The position numbers and the translations under genes were made by a program. Source: Bacillota bacterium (GTDB lineage: Bacteria; Bacillota; Clostridia; Clostridiales; Clostridiaceae). From it: a stretch of 64,000 bases of DNA. The number at the start of each line of letters is the position of its first letter. Positions within the stretch are counted from its first letter, which is position 1. Location of the stretch: the NCBI GenBank assembly GCA_021781745.1, contig JAJXWH010000014.1, forward strand, positions 46,244 to 110,243, given 5' to 3'. Below are positions 1-8,856 of this stretch, piece by piece. Below the pieces are notes generated by a model. It searched no databases. It saw only the letters and a list, made by a program, of their open reading frames with translations, and was not told where the DNA came from.

Positions 1-719
1 TAGAATTAAAGAAAAGAAATACTAAAATGGGACTAGCGACAGACGAATTGTATGCTGATAGTGCTGTTATGATACCAGAATTACTACAGTGTTTGCCATT
101 TGATGTGTTTGCAACTAGTTCAATAGATGCATTTATTCACGCAATAGAATCATATTTATCGCCTAAAGCAACCGCACATACAAAGCTTTTTTCTATAAAA
201 GCAATGGAGATAATACTTAAAGGTTACACAAAGATTAAAGAAGAAGGAAAGGATGCAAGTAAAGAGATATTAGATGATTTTCTTTTAGCGAGTAATTATG
301 CTGGAATTGCATTTGGAAATGCAGGATGTGCAGCAGTTCATGCAATGAGTTATCCGTTAAGTGCAGCATATCATGTACCCCATGGAGAAGCTAACTATGT
401 TATGTTTACAGAAATATTTAAAGTGTATCAAAAAATTAATCCAGATGGGGAAATTAAAGAACTGAATAAATTCTTAGCTTCCCTACTGAAATGTACTGAG
501 GATAGGGTTTATGAATATATAGAAAATTTATTAAATAATTTAATTACAAAGAAGTCTCTATCTGAATATGGGGTTAGCAAAGGAGAATTATCAGTGTTTA
601 CAGATAGTGTAATTGAAAAACAGCAAAGATTAATGGTTAACAATTATATAGAATTAGATAGGGATCAAGTTTATGATATATATAGGACATTATATAAAAA
701 ATTTAATTCAGAGCAATAA
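1..719 (+). CDS. 4-hydroxybutyrate dehydrogenase-like iron-containing alcohol dehydrogenase, 3' part
   Basis: This is the C-terminal part of a group III iron-dependent alcohol dehydrogenase. The open frame runs in from the window edge (codons for ELKKRNTK precede the ATG at 27), so that ATG is internal and the real start lies outside the window. The His-rich stretch HAMSYPLSAAYHVPHGEAN is the metal-binding region of the family. From memory the closest relative is the Clostridium kluyveri 4-hydroxybutyrate dehydrogenase (about 371 residues), which reduces succinate semialdehyde to 4-hydroxybutyrate with NADH. Roughly 155 N-terminal residues, including the nucleotide-binding domain, would be missing. 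It is probably core chromosome, outside the mobile element. Substrate assignment rests on resemblance only. Confidence 0.8.
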   Translation, partial: ELKKRNTKMGLATDELYADSAVMIPELLQCLPFDVFATSSIDAFIHAIESYLSPKATAHTKLFSIKAMEIILKGYTKIKEEGKDASKEILDDFLLASNYAGIAFGNAGCAAVHAMSYPLSAAYHVPHGEANYVMFTEIFKVYQKINPDGEIKELNKFLASLLKCTEDRVYEYIENLLNNLITKKSLSEYGVSKGELSVFTDSVIEKQQRLMVNNYIELDRDQVYDIYRTLYKKFNSEQ

Positions 720-1035
720 AGTCTTGAATTGAGACTAAATAAGTAGTAGAATAAAACAAATGAGTTTTAAGCATATATAATATATATTGCAAATTAAGAA
801 ATAAAAAAGTTATAATTGTTATAAGGTATTGCAAAATTTAAAAGTTATTTGAAAATATAGTAAAGTTTAGATTTATGCTTTTTTTTAGGTCTATAATTCA
901 GATGGTTTTAATAGGATATATATTTTGTATGCATCGTAATATTTATTATGGAAATAGAGAAATATGCATTTAACTCTAATAAAAGATAAAAAATAATAAG
1001 TAATAAGCAGATTTAATTTAAGGGGGATTTATAAA
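720..1035. other. intergenic region upstream of serA
   Basis: There are 316 bp without a convincing gene. A short inverted repeat (AGTCT/AGACT) lies just after the dehydrogenase stop codon but has no T-tract. I looked for a T-box or serine-responsive leader ahead of serA and saw no recognisable specifier loop or antiterminator. Confidence 0.5.
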
Positions 1036-1944
1036 ATGATTAGAGTATTAACAAACGATGGATTAGAAAGTGCAGCGATTGAATCATTAAGAGCATTAGG
1101 AGCAGAAGTTGTTAACGAACATATTGATCAAGATGTATTAGGAGAAAAATTAAAGGATTTTGATGCAATAGTTATAAGATCAGCTACTAAGCTTACTTCT
1201 GACGTATTTGCAGTAGAAAAAGGTGGAAACTTAAAATTAGCTATAAGAGCTGGTGTAGGAATAGATAATATAGATATTCCTGCTGGGGAAGCTGCAGGGG
1301 TTACAGTAAGAAATACTCCAGCTGCTAGTTCAGATTCAGTTGCAGAACTTGCAATTGGTCATATGTTTGCACTTGCAAGATTTATTGCTATATCTAACTA
1401 TACTATGAGAAATGGTGAATGGAATAAAAAGAAATATGAAGGAACTGAAATTGCAGGTAAAACACTTGGAATTGTTGGTATGGGCAGAATAGGTCAATCT
1501 TTAGCTAAAAAGGCTACAGCTTTAGGCATGAAGGTTGTATATTATACAATTGAAGGAAAGCATGATGATTTAGCTTATGATTTTGTTTCATTAGAAGAAG
1601 TATTGAAGACTTCAGATTTTATCTCTCTTCACGTTCCATACGATAAAGCAGCTGGTTCATTAATAGGAAAGAAAGAATTAGAATTAATGAAGAATACAGC
1701 ATATCTTATTAACTGTGCTAGAGGTAAAGTTGTTGATGAGGCAGCATTAATAGAAGCTCTTGATAATGGAGAAATTGCTGGAGCAGGTATTGACGTATTC
1801 GAGGAAGAACCAACTAAAAATGAAAAGTTAGTTAATCATCCAAAAGTTAGTGCTACACCACATATTGGAGCTGCAACTGCAGAAGCTCAAACAAGAATAG
1901 GTGAGGAAGTAGTTTCAATAATTAAAGAATTCTTTAAGTTATAA
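1036..1944 (+). CDS. serA: D-3-phosphoglycerate dehydrogenase (short form)
   Basis: This enzyme oxidises 3-phosphoglycerate to 3-phosphohydroxypyruvate with NAD, the first step of serine biosynthesis, in the cytoplasm. The Rossmann motif GMGRIGQ is near residue 149. The family catalytic Arg (NCARG), Glu (FEEEP) and His (TPHIGAAT) are all present. At 302 residues it lacks the C-terminal ACT regulatory domain of longer SerA proteins, as is usual in clostridia. The start is supported by AAGGGGG upstream. It is followed after 21 bp by the DUF1015 gene, so the two are probably one operon. Nothing looks transferred or damaged. Confidence 0.93.
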   Translation: MIRVLTNDGLESAAIESLRALGAEVVNEHIDQDVLGEKLKDFDAIVIRSATKLTSDVFAVEKGGNLKLAIRAGVGIDNIDIPAGEAAGVTVRNTPAASSDSVAELAIGHMFALARFIAISNYTMRNGEWNKKKYEGTEIAGKTLGIVGMGRIGQSLAKKATALGMKVVYYTIEGKHDDLAYDFVSLEEVLKTSDFISLHVPYDKAAGSLIGKKELELMKNTAYLINCARGKVVDEAALIEALDNGEIAGAGIDVFEEEPTKNEKLVNHPKVSATPHIGAATAEAQTRIGEEVVSIIKEFFKL

Positions 1945-1965
1945 TTATTTAGGAGGAATTTTTCA

Positions 1966-3222
1966 ATGGCAGTAGTTAAGGCATTTAAGGGAATAAGGCC
2001 GGTTAAGGAATTAGCTTCAAAAATAGCTGCTTTACCTTATGATGTAATGAATAGTGATGAAGCAAGAGAAATGGTAGTTGGAAATTCACACTCATTTCTT
2101 CATGTTGATAGACCAGAAATAGATTTAGACCCATCAATAGATATACATGATCCTAAGGTATATGAAAAGGCTAGAGAAAATCTTGATAGAATGATAGCGG
2201 ATGGAGAATTCATTCAAGATGAAAAGCCTTGTCTTTACATATATAGACAAATAATGAATGGAAGATCTCAAACAGGGATAGTATTTTGTGCATCAATTGA
2301 TGATTATATGAATAATGTTATAAAAAAGCATGAATTTACTAGAGCAGATAAGGAACAGGATAGAATTAACCATGTTGATTATTGTGATGCAAATACTGGA
2401 CCTATCTTCTTAACATATAAGGAAGATCAAATTGCTTCTGAAATAATTGATGCTTGGATTCAAAATGAAAGTAAAAGAAAGCCAGTATATAATTTTGTGG
2501 CTGAAGATGGAATCACTCATATTGTTTGGGTTATAGATAATGATATTATTATAAGTGAATTAATAGATTTATTTAAAGAAATAGATTATCTATATATTGC
2601 TGATGGTCACCATAGATCAGCATCTGCAGTAAAGGTTGGGTTAAAGAGAAGAGCTGAGAATCCTAATTATACTGGAGACGAAGAATTTAACTATTTCCTA
2701 GCGGTTGCATTCCCAGATAATGATTTAATGGTTATGGATTATAATAGAGTAGTTAAAGACTTAAATGGTTTAACTAAAGATGAATTAATCGAAGAGCTTA
2801 AGGAAAAATTTATCGTGAAAGAATCAACTAGTGAAGAGCCGGTAAAACCAGCTAAAAAGCATACATTTGGAATGTATGTAGAGGAAAAGTGGTATTTACT
2901 AGAAGCTAAGGACGGGATCTATAATGCTGAAGATCCAATAGATAGTCTTGATGTTGCAATACTTCAAAACAACGTTTTAACTCCTATTTTAGGAATTGAA
3001 GATGTAAGAACTTCAGATAGAATAGATTTTATTGGTGGAATTAGAGGGCTTAAGGAGCTTGAAAGAAGAGTTCATACTGATATGAAGATAGCATTTTCAA
3101 TGTATCCTACTGAAGTTAGTGACATAATGAGTGTTGCCGATATTGGAGAAGTAATGCCACCAAAATCAACTTGGTTCGAACCAAAGCTTAGAAGTGGATT
3201 ATTTGTTCATAAATTAAAATAA
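1966..3222 (+). CDS. DUF1015 family protein, likely attachment-site gene of the Tn7-like element
   Basis: This is a 418-residue protein of the DUF1015 family, often found next to serA in Firmicutes. It contains the conserved ADGHHRSASA motif around residue 216. That motif recalls the ParB/sulfiredoxin-fold serine kinases, but the comparison is only suggestive and the biochemical function is unknown to me. The start follows AGGAGG with good spacing. The notable point is its 3' end: one base after the TAA stop comes a TGT-type sequence with TnsB-like repeats. Tn7 family elements often insert just downstream of a conserved gene read by their TnsD/TniQ protein. I infer that the end of this gene is the recognised attachment site. 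Confidence 0.88.
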   Translation: MAVVKAFKGIRPVKELASKIAALPYDVMNSDEAREMVVGNSHSFLHVDRPEIDLDPSIDIHDPKVYEKARENLDRMIADGEFIQDEKPCLYIYRQIMNGRSQTGIVFCASIDDYMNNVIKKHEFTRADKEQDRINHVDYCDANTGPIFLTYKEDQIASEIIDAWIQNESKRKPVYNFVAEDGITHIVWVIDNDIIISELIDLFKEIDYLYIADGHHRSASAVKVGLKRRAENPNYTGDEEFNYFLAVAFPDNDLMVMDYNRVVKDLNGLTKDELIEELKEKFIVKESTSEEPVKPAKKHTFGMYVEEKWYLLEAKDGIYNAEDPIDSLDVAILQNNVLTPILGIEDVRTSDRIDFIGGIRGLKELERRVHTDMKIAFSMYPTEVSDIMSVADIGEVMPPKSTWFEPKLRSGLFVHKLK

Positions 3223-3223
3223 T

Positions 3224-3350
3224 TGTCTCCGTCAAAAAAAGATTAACTAAGAAATAAAAAAGATTGACTACGTGGCGGAGCAGTAAAAAAGAGAACAAAA
3301 AGAGAATAAAAGAGAGAGCATAAAAGCGAGAAGAACACAGCCTTCGGGTC
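3224..3350 (+). repeat. 127-bp direct repeat, copy 1 (transposon end)
   Basis: The sequence from TGTCTCCGTC to CCTTCGGGTC is identical to 63874-64000. The bases just before the two copies differ (T versus A), so 3224 and 63874 mark a sharp left edge of identity. The right edge is unknown because the second copy runs off the window. It contains two GATT(A/G)ACTA motifs and the first half of a large hairpin. Confidence 0.9.
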
Positions 3351-3866
3351 GGTTTTCTTAATTCGAATTTATGCTCTTTTTTTCGTTCATTTTACAGGCT
3401 CTTTTTAGTTTTTATTCAATTTTCCTTCATTATATATAGTCATACTTTTTTTAACGGCTCTTTCCTGGCTACTGTCCTTGTAGTAGTAATGGTGAGACTT
3501 CAGAGGCTTATTACCAATTCCTTGCTTTATGCAATCTTTTTTTTACAGGAACATAGTTAGAATTTAAATTATGAATTAAAAAATGATTAGAGATAATGAA
3601 GAGTGAATAAGAGAAAAATATTTATTTCCATAAATAGTGCTGAGAACTGTTGATATAAGGGATGTAGGAGTTTTTATATCATCAAATAGATGGAGTTATT
3701 ATTTGGAAGTGAGAAGTATAAAATAAAAAAGATTGATTATAGCAAAATATAGAATAAATATCGCAAAAGAAAGCTTAAATATTGTAAAAAATAGATTGAC
3801 CATTAGATAAAAAAGATTGGACGAAGTAAAAGAATGATTAACTAAAAATAATAAAGATTGCATGAA
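3234..3866 (+). repeat. TnsB-binding-site-like repeats at 21-bp spacing
   Basis: A motif of the form A-tract then GATTGACTA or GATTAACTAA occurs with the G of GATT at about 3241, 3262, 3731, 3794, 3815, 3836 and 3856. The spacing within each group is 20-21 bp. Tn7 ends carry about 22-bp TnsB sites that overlap in the same way at its right end. About 450 bp without the motif separate the outer pair from the inner group. I infer that this is the transposase-binding end; binding itself cannot be shown from sequence. Confidence 0.55.
3315..3383 (+). terminator. large hairpin with T-tract at the element end
   Basis: The outer arms AGAGCATAAA and TTTATGCTCT enclose a second stem capped by a TTCG loop (AGCC-TTCG-GGT region), and a run of seven T follows. 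It has the form of a strong intrinsic terminator, which could stop serA/DUF1015 transcription from entering the element. Confidence 0.65.
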
Positions 3867-4026
3867 CGAAAACAAAGTTTACCTATAAATTTAAAAAAAA
3901 TAGGTGAATAAAAAAATGTATAATTTTTTTATAAATTTTCTTAAATAATATTAATTTCAAGATACACTTTTATTGTATTAAAAAGAACAAATAGTTTATA
4001 AAAATATTTTTTTAGGAGAGATAAGT

Positions 4027-4299
4027 ATGTTAAAAGGTCCAAAACGTTTTGTTAAATGTGAAGGTATGAATCATTATAAGGTAGATATTAATAATGGAGA
4101 GCGTACAATCTACTTTTGGTCAGACGCTCCAAGGAAAGTAACAAAAGTGTTGTTAATAGTTTGGTTTAAACACTTAGGAAAGAGTGGAGACTATAGTACA
4201 ATGCATGAGTTGTTTGAAGAATGTAACTATAGAATGAAAGATAGCAATGATGAAATAGAGAGATATATAAATTTAACTTTGGATGAAGTAACTTTGTAA
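4027..4299 (+). CDS. hypothetical protein, 90 aa
   Basis: I do not recognise a family. It is a small acidic protein with two Cys residues and no membrane segment. A ribosome binding site TAGGAGAG lies upstream at good spacing. Its second half and 3' flank recur in degraded form at 27632-27897, on the far side of the arsenic island. The gene therefore existed before the island was inserted or rearranged here. Function unknown. Confidence 0.6.
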   Translation: MLKGPKRFVKCEGMNHYKVDINNGERTIYFWSDAPRKVTKVLLIVWFKHLGKSGDYSTMHELFEECNYRMKDSNDEIERYINLTLDEVTL

Positions 4300-4420
4300 G
4301 ATAGTAAACTATATTAAAATGGTTTATAAAAGATAATTTTAAGAAATAAATAAACTTAAGGAAATCTATATTGTTTATTAATAATATAGATAGTGATAAT
4401 TAATAAATTTAATAAGTAGG
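4159..4420 (+). repeat. direct repeat flanking the arsenic island, copy 1
   Basis: This stretch covers the 3' half of the 90-aa gene plus its downstream region. It matches 27632-27897 in the same orientation with many point differences in the coding half. The last 50-60 bases, around TGTTTATTAATAATATAG, are almost identical in both. It brackets the metalloid genes. Confidence 0.85.
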
Positions 4421-4543
4421 ATCTGAAATATTTAGAAGAAATAATAGTCGAGAATAACGTAAAACATATTAAAGGGGATTTGTCTCCTAATGATTTGAAG
4501 AAGCATAGAGATAGATTAATTCATTTTTATCAAAAGAATTGAT
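4418..4543 (+). pseudogene. C-terminal remnant of a small protein
   Basis: An open frame without its own start (stop codon directly upstream) encodes a lysine-rich peptide ending LIHFYQKN, containing KHIKGDLSPNDLKKH. It looks like the tail of a gene whose 5' part is lost, lying right after the direct repeat. No family recognised. Confidence 0.4.
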
Positions 4544-4656
4544 ATGAAATTAGAGATAATAAAATATATAAAAGTATCTAAAATTTAATAATGATTTAAA
4601 TATATGAAATATTAAAAGCGTTGATTTTAATGGAACTCAAAATAAATATAACATCG

Positions 4657-4697
4657 AAAAAGAAGAATTCTATGGAAATTAGGATTCTTCTTTTTTA
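4657..4697 (+). terminator. intrinsic terminator
   Basis: Arms AAAAAGAAGAAT and ATTCTTCTTTTTT surround a short loop and end in a T-tract. It probably belonged to the gene now left only as a remnant upstream. Confidence 0.7.
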
Positions 4698-4808
4698 TTC
4701 ATGATAAGATTTGAGTCGATATAAAAATGTGATTAGCGCATAATTAGATGAAAAATTTGGAAGTATTAAAATGGTTTCACAATGATTTTATGGGGTTAAA
4801 TATAGATT

Positions 4809-4967
4809 ATGATTAAGTTAACAAATAAAAAAATAGGAACAGTTGAACTTTACAGAATAAAACTTCGTGAAAATGAATTATTAGAGAATAATACTAATTT
4901 AGCCCAAGAACAGTTTGAAATATTTCAATGTATATGTTCATATAAGAATTCTGATGGACTTGCATAA
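4809..4967 (+). CDS. possible small hypothetical protein, 52 aa
   Basis: An ATG-initiated frame of 52 codons begins MIKLTNKKIG and ends KNSDGLA. It is too short for the supplied ORF list. The only ribosome-binding candidate, GGGG about 14 bases upstream, is weak. It may be another decayed gene in this 950-bp stretch between the element end and the arsenic genes. An inverted repeat (TAATATATATGTTGC and its complement, about 5070-5165) lies further on and does not overlap a gene. Confidence 0.25.
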   Translation: MIKLTNKKIGTVELYRIKLRENELLENNTNLAQEQFEIFQCICSYKNSDGLA

Positions 4968-5170
4968 GAAATTTTCTTAGCAGAAAAATATCATCTTATT
5001 TATAAATGTTTAAAGGAGCAGATATTATGATAAAAACATTTTTTATAAAAAAGATAAAAAGAAAATAATATATATGTTGCGATTGGTATTCTACGTTCTA
5101 TTTCTATGTATTTGCTTTGTATATAAACTTCTTGGATGTAATTTTATTATTGCAACATATATATTATAGA

Positions 5171-5221
5171 TTGACAAATCGAATAAAAAGGAATAATATA
5201 CTCATATAACCATATGAGTAT
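5171..5221 (+). promoter_or_regulatory. promoter and ArsR operator of the first metalloid block
   Basis: TTGACA at 5171 and TAATAT at 5194 are separated by exactly 17 bp. Immediately downstream, overlapping the -10 box, is a perfect palindrome with arms ATACTCATAT and ATATGAGTAT around AACC (5198-5221). Placement over the start point fits repression by the ArsR protein encoded next, released by a metalloid ligand. Confidence 0.85.
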
Positions 5222-5266
5222 ATAAGTATTGGATTAAAATGTATATTAACAAAAGGAAGTGGAAAA

Positions 5267-5620
5267 ATGTATAAACTAACGGATTTATTTAAAGTACTAT
5301 CAGATGAAACAAGGTTACGAATCTTAGTACTGTTGTATAATAAAGAACTATGTGTTTGTCAATTACAAGGTATATTAGAAGAGGACTCACAACCTAAGAT
5401 TTCAAAGCACTTAGCAAAACTTAGAGATATGGGTTTTGTAAAAGATGAGAGAAAAGAAAAATTTATATTTTACTATTTAACTGATAATCAAGTGCTAAAG
5501 GATATTTTGAAAGATATAATAGAGAATTCTAATGAGTATGAAGTAATTAAAGATGATTTAGGAAGATTAAAATATGCCGATGAAATTATGGAACGAAAAA
5601 TGTGTGAAATAAAAAAATAA
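5267..5620 (+). CDS. arsR: ArsR/SmtB-family metalloid-responsive repressor
   Basis: This 117-residue winged-helix repressor carries the ELCVCQL motif at about residue 28. Its Cys-x-Cys pair is the As(III)/Sb(III) sensing site of classical ArsR. The recognition helix region reads SQPKISKHLAKLRD. It is the first gene of a block that runs through thioredoxin-like, permease, MFS and other genes. A matching promoter with an overlapping palindrome lies 45 bp upstream, so autoregulation is likely. One of three ArsR genes in the window. Confidence 0.92.
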   Translation: MYKLTDLFKVLSDETRLRILVLLYNKELCVCQLQGILEEDSQPKISKHLAKLRDMGFVKDERKEKFIFYYLTDNQVLKDILKDIIENSNEYEVIKDDLGRLKYADEIMERKMCEIKK

Positions 5621-5723
5621 AGAGGTACAGAATTGCTGGTTGGGATTTAATTTCTTTGGATATATGTTTATATAAATCTAGAGAAATATAAAAATATAAG
5701 AAATTAAAAGGAGTTGGATTAAA

Positions 5724-5963
5724 ATGATAATTAAAATTTTAGGAACAGGATGTCCAAATTGTAAGAAATTAGAGGCAAATGCTATAAAGGCAGCAGAAGA
5801 ATTAGGAGCAGATGCTGCTATTGAGAAAGTCACTGATATGAAAGATATTATGGGATATGGAGTTATGAGAACACCAGCCATAGTAATTAATGAAAAAGTT
5901 AAAATGTATGGCAAGATTTGTACAGTTGATGAAATCAAAAAATATATAAATGACGAAAGATAA
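5724..5963 (+). CDS. small redox-active thioredoxin-fold protein
   Basis: This 79-residue protein of the small glutaredoxin/thioredoxin-like family (TM0996/MTH895 type) has the active-site motif CPNCKKLE at residues 10-13 and the cis-Pro region MRTPAIVIN. Such proteins often accompany ArsR and the DUF318/ArsP permease and are thought to pass thiol electrons in metalloid handling. The ribosome binding site is AAGGAG. A tail region KMYGKICTVDEI completes the fold. The reverse-strand ORF over it is a shadow. Confidence 0.85.
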   Translation: MIIKILGTGCPNCKKLEANAIKAAEELGADAAIEKVTDMKDIMGYGVMRTPAIVINEKVKMYGKICTVDEIKKYINDER

Positions 5964-5977
5964 AAAGATATATTAAA

Positions 5978-6015
5978 ATTGGACTTAAACCTAAATTATT
6001 AGGTTCAAGTCCAAT
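5978..6015 (+). promoter_or_regulatory. hairpin between thioredoxin-like gene and permease
   Basis: Arms ATTGGACTT...AAGTCCAAT, with inner CCTAA/TTAGG pairing, form a long stem with no T-tract. It may attenuate or stabilise the transcript between the two genes rather than end it. Confidence 0.5.
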
Positions 6016-6057
6016 AATTGCAAATAATACATAAAGATACAGTTAAGGAGGGATTTT

Positions 6058-7026
6058 ATGTTTACACCAGTACAAATGTTTGCAGATTGGCTTGTCTATA
6101 ATGTTTTCGGTATTGCTAAAGATAGTAGTCTTGGAAGTGCTTTGAATTTCTTTGTATTTGATAGTATAAAGATATTTATATTGTTATTAATAATAATTTA
6201 TGCAATCACGTTTATAAGAAGTTTCTTTCCACCTGAAAAAACGAGAAAAATACTTGCTAAAAATAAGGGGAGCGCTTTTGTTGGACATGTTCTTGCAGCA
6301 CTTCTTGGAATAGTAACACCTTTTTGTTCTTGCTCAGCAGTTCCACTTTTTATAGGATTTGTGGAAGCAGGAGTGCCGCTTGGGGTAACATTTTCATATT
6401 TAATAGCAGCTCCAATGGTAAATGAAGTTGCACTTGGAATGTTATATGGCTTGTTTGGATGGAAAATAGCTCTTATATATATAGCATCAGGAGAAATCAT
6501 AGCAATAGTAAGTGGAATCATTTTAGGAAAGATGAAACTTGAAAAGTATGTTGAAGGTTATGTTTATGAAATAAAGGTAAATTCCGATTTAGATTTACCA
6601 GATCCAACAATGAAGGAAAGACTAATGGATTCTTGGACTTTTACAAGAGATTTGATTAAGAAAATATGGATATATGTAATAATAGGTATTGCAATAGGTG
6701 GCGTAATGCATGGCTGGATTCCAGCAGGAGCGCTTGCACAGTATGCTGGTAAAGATAATCCATTTGCAGTATTTGTTGCAGTAGCAATAGGAGTACCACT
6801 TTATTCAAATGCAGCAGGGGTTATTCCACTTGTTAGTGAACTTACAAGAGCAGGAGTAGCTACAGGAACAGCACTTGCATTTATGATGGCTGTTACTGCA
6901 TTAAGTTTACCTGAAATGATTCTATTAAGAAGAGTATTAAAACCTAAACTACTTGCAATATTTGTGTCTATAGTTGGGCTTGGAATTGTATTTACAGGGT
7001 ATATGTTTAACTTTTTAATTGTATAA
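6058..7026 (+). CDS. arsP: DUF318/ArsP-type permease
   Basis: This 322-residue inner-membrane permease has about eight hydrophobic segments. The signature TPFCSCSAVPLF near residue 85, with paired Cys, is typical of the family. ArsP members export trivalent organoarsenicals such as methylarsenite; other family members have uncharacterised roles. The place directly after arsR and the thioredoxin-like gene supports a metalloid substrate. The ribosome binding site AAGGAGGG sets the start. Length is close to that of known ArsP proteins, and both halves contain the internal repeat ending in GVPLYSNAAGVIPL. Specific substrate not provable here. Confidence 0.8.
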   Translation: MFTPVQMFADWLVYNVFGIAKDSSLGSALNFFVFDSIKIFILLLIIIYAITFIRSFFPPEKTRKILAKNKGSAFVGHVLAALLGIVTPFCSCSAVPLFIGFVEAGVPLGVTFSYLIAAPMVNEVALGMLYGLFGWKIALIYIASGEIIAIVSGIILGKMKLEKYVEGYVYEIKVNSDLDLPDPTMKERLMDSWTFTRDLIKKIWIYVIIGIAIGGVMHGWIPAGALAQYAGKDNPFAVFVAVAIGVPLYSNAAGVIPLVSELTRAGVATGTALAFMMAVTALSLPEMILLRRVLKPKLLAIFVSIVGLGIVFTGYMFNFLIV

Positions 7027-7226
7027 TTTATTCAAAATATCAATATAAAGTAAAATTGCAAATGAAAAATATACTATATATTTAAAGTCAGGCAAGGCAG
7101 TAAATTTTATTTATAGCTTATTATTAATTTAAGCTGAACCTTGTTTTAAGGTTAAATAGATAAAAATACTGACTTGCTATTTTTTAAAACATGACTTTAC
7201 TAAGATATAATGGAGGGAATTTTAAC

Positions 7227-8393
7227 ATGGAAAATGAGAATATAAATAAAAATAGCATTATTTTGTTATTAGGTTTAGCAGGATTTATAGTTATGGCAGA
7301 TAACTGGGTAGTATCACCTATACTACCTGCCGTAGCTAAAAATTTAAACATTGATATAGCAAAAGCAGGTCTGCTTATTACTGCATACATGATTCCATTT
7401 GGAATATTTCAAATAATATTTGGACCAATAGCAGATAGATATGGTAAAAAACAAGTTATAACTTTTTCTATAATTATGTTTACAATTGCAACTGGTCTAT
7501 GTGCATTAGGATCCTCACTAACTAATCTAGCAATTTACAGAGCACTTACAGGAATTTTTGCAGCATCAGTAATGCCAATTTCACTTGCACTTATAGGAGA
7601 TATATTTCCTATGGAAAAAAGGCAACAAGCAATTGGAACATTTATGGGAATATCATTTTTAGGGCAAGGCTTAAGCATGGCAATGGGAGGAACTATGGCA
7701 TTCTTTTTGAACTGGAGAGGTGTATTTATAGCATATGCAGTACTTTCTTTAATACCAACAGTACTTTTAATAGCTAATTATAAAAAACTGCCATCAGAAA
7801 AAAATCCTAATAGTGAAATATTAAAACCATACTTTAGACTTTTATCTAATTCAAATAGCTTATTTACTTATTTTATAGTTTTACTTGAAGGAATATTTAT
7901 AGTAGGAAGTTTTTCATATACAGGTTCATATATAGCTAAAACTTATAATTTTAATTATTTTAGCATAGGTATGATATTAACTGCTTTTGGAATAATGTCT
8001 GTTATAGGAGGAAGGTTAAGTGGAAAATTAGCTAATAAGCTTGGTCAGAAAAAAGTTTTAAGTTCAGGACTTATATGTGCATCAATTGCAGATATGATAA
8101 TTTTCTATTTTGGTAGCAATATTTACTTACTTATTTTAGGGGTAGCACTACTTGGGTTAGGATTTATTTTAACACATTCAACTTTACTTACAAGAGCAAC
8201 AGGATTTGCACAAAAAGCAAGAGGAGCAGCAATGTCATTAGTTGCATTTTGTTTTATGGGTGGCGGTGGTGTTGGAACTGCCATTGGTGGAAAAATCATT
8301 GCATCCTATTCTTTAAATAATTTGTTTATAATATATGGACTTGCACTAATTGTAACGCTTGTATTAAATTTTTTATTAATACGTGACATATAA
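7227..8393 (+). CDS. MFS transporter, 12-TM
   Basis: A major facilitator family exporter of about 389 residues. Motif A (GPIADRYGKKQ) follows the second membrane segment and a long hydrophobic pattern fits twelve helices. I start it at 7227 because GGAGGG lies at the right distance; the longer ORF from 7191 has no ribosome binding site. It lies in the arsR-controlled block, so a metalloid or metalloid-conjugate substrate is plausible, but nothing in the sequence fixes it. General drug/H+ antiport is the alternative. Confidence 0.82.
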   Translation: MENENINKNSIILLLGLAGFIVMADNWVVSPILPAVAKNLNIDIAKAGLLITAYMIPFGIFQIIFGPIADRYGKKQVITFSIIMFTIATGLCALGSSLTNLAIYRALTGIFAASVMPISLALIGDIFPMEKRQQAIGTFMGISFLGQGLSMAMGGTMAFFLNWRGVFIAYAVLSLIPTVLLIANYKKLPSEKNPNSEILKPYFRLLSNSNSLFTYFIVLLEGIFIVGSFSYTGSYIAKTYNFNYFSIGMILTAFGIMSVIGGRLSGKLANKLGQKKVLSSGLICASIADMIIFYFGSNIYLLILGVALLGLGFILTHSTLLTRATGFAQKARGAAMSLVAFCFMGGGGVGTAIGGKIIASYSLNNLFIIYGLALIVTLVLNFLLIRDI

Positions 8394-8467
8394 GATAAGG
8401 TTAAATTCGTGCAAGATACCAAGTATTTAATAATAATATATGATTTTGAAAGGAGAAAATATAAGAA

Positions 8468-8821
8468 ATGGATTATCAATCAATAATTGAAAATATCAAA
8501 AAAGAAAATGGTGAAGTGCCAAAACCAATACAAGCATTAGGAAATTTAGATGAAAGTCTTGTTGTAAATCACATGATGGATAAGAAGTTTATCATGTCAA
8601 AGGATGCAATACCAGAAAAATATAAAGCATTAATGCTTTTATCTGCGGCAATAGCATTAGATTCACAAGCTTGTATAATGATGAATACTAAATCTGCAAA
8701 GAAAAGTGGAGCAACTGTTGAAGAAATAATGGAAGTATTTGCTTTAGCTAAATTTGCTAAAGCGGCTACTGCAATATCAAATGCAGCTCCTGCGTTTGAG
8801 TGGCTTCTAGAAAATAAATAA
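8468..8821 (+). CDS. carboxymuconolactone decarboxylase-like protein lacking the catalytic Cys pair
   Basis: A 117-residue AhpD/CMD-fold protein with the typical helical core LSAAIALDSQACIMMNTKSA. Active AhpD-type proteins have a Cys-x-x-Cys-x-x-x-His motif there. Here only one Cys remains and the His position is Asn, so a peroxidase or decarboxylase role is doubtful. CMD-like proteins are frequent passengers of arsenic operons, and this one sits between an MFS gene and a zinc-binding protein gene. Ribosome binding site AAGGAG. Possibly a structural or binding protein. Confidence 0.75.
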   Translation: MDYQSIIENIKKENGEVPKPIQALGNLDESLVVNHMMDKKFIMSKDAIPEKYKALMLLSAAIALDSQACIMMNTKSAKKSGATVEEIMEVFALAKFAKAATAISNAAPAFEWLLENK

Positions 8822-8856
8822 CAAATAATAATTTTAATATATGGAGGTAGAGAACT

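Noticed and set aside
720-1035. Serine T-box leader before serA
   Set aside because: No specifier loop, T-box sequence or terminator/antiterminator pair recognised.
3224-3350. att sites of a tyrosine-integrase island
   Set aside because: The repeats bracket the island like att sites, but no tyrosine integrase or large serine integrase is present, and the repeat carries TnsB-site-like motifs.
5678-5938. Reverse-strand ORF of 86 aa
   Set aside because: Shadow of the thioredoxin-like gene; no ribosome binding site and low-complexity hydrophobic translation.
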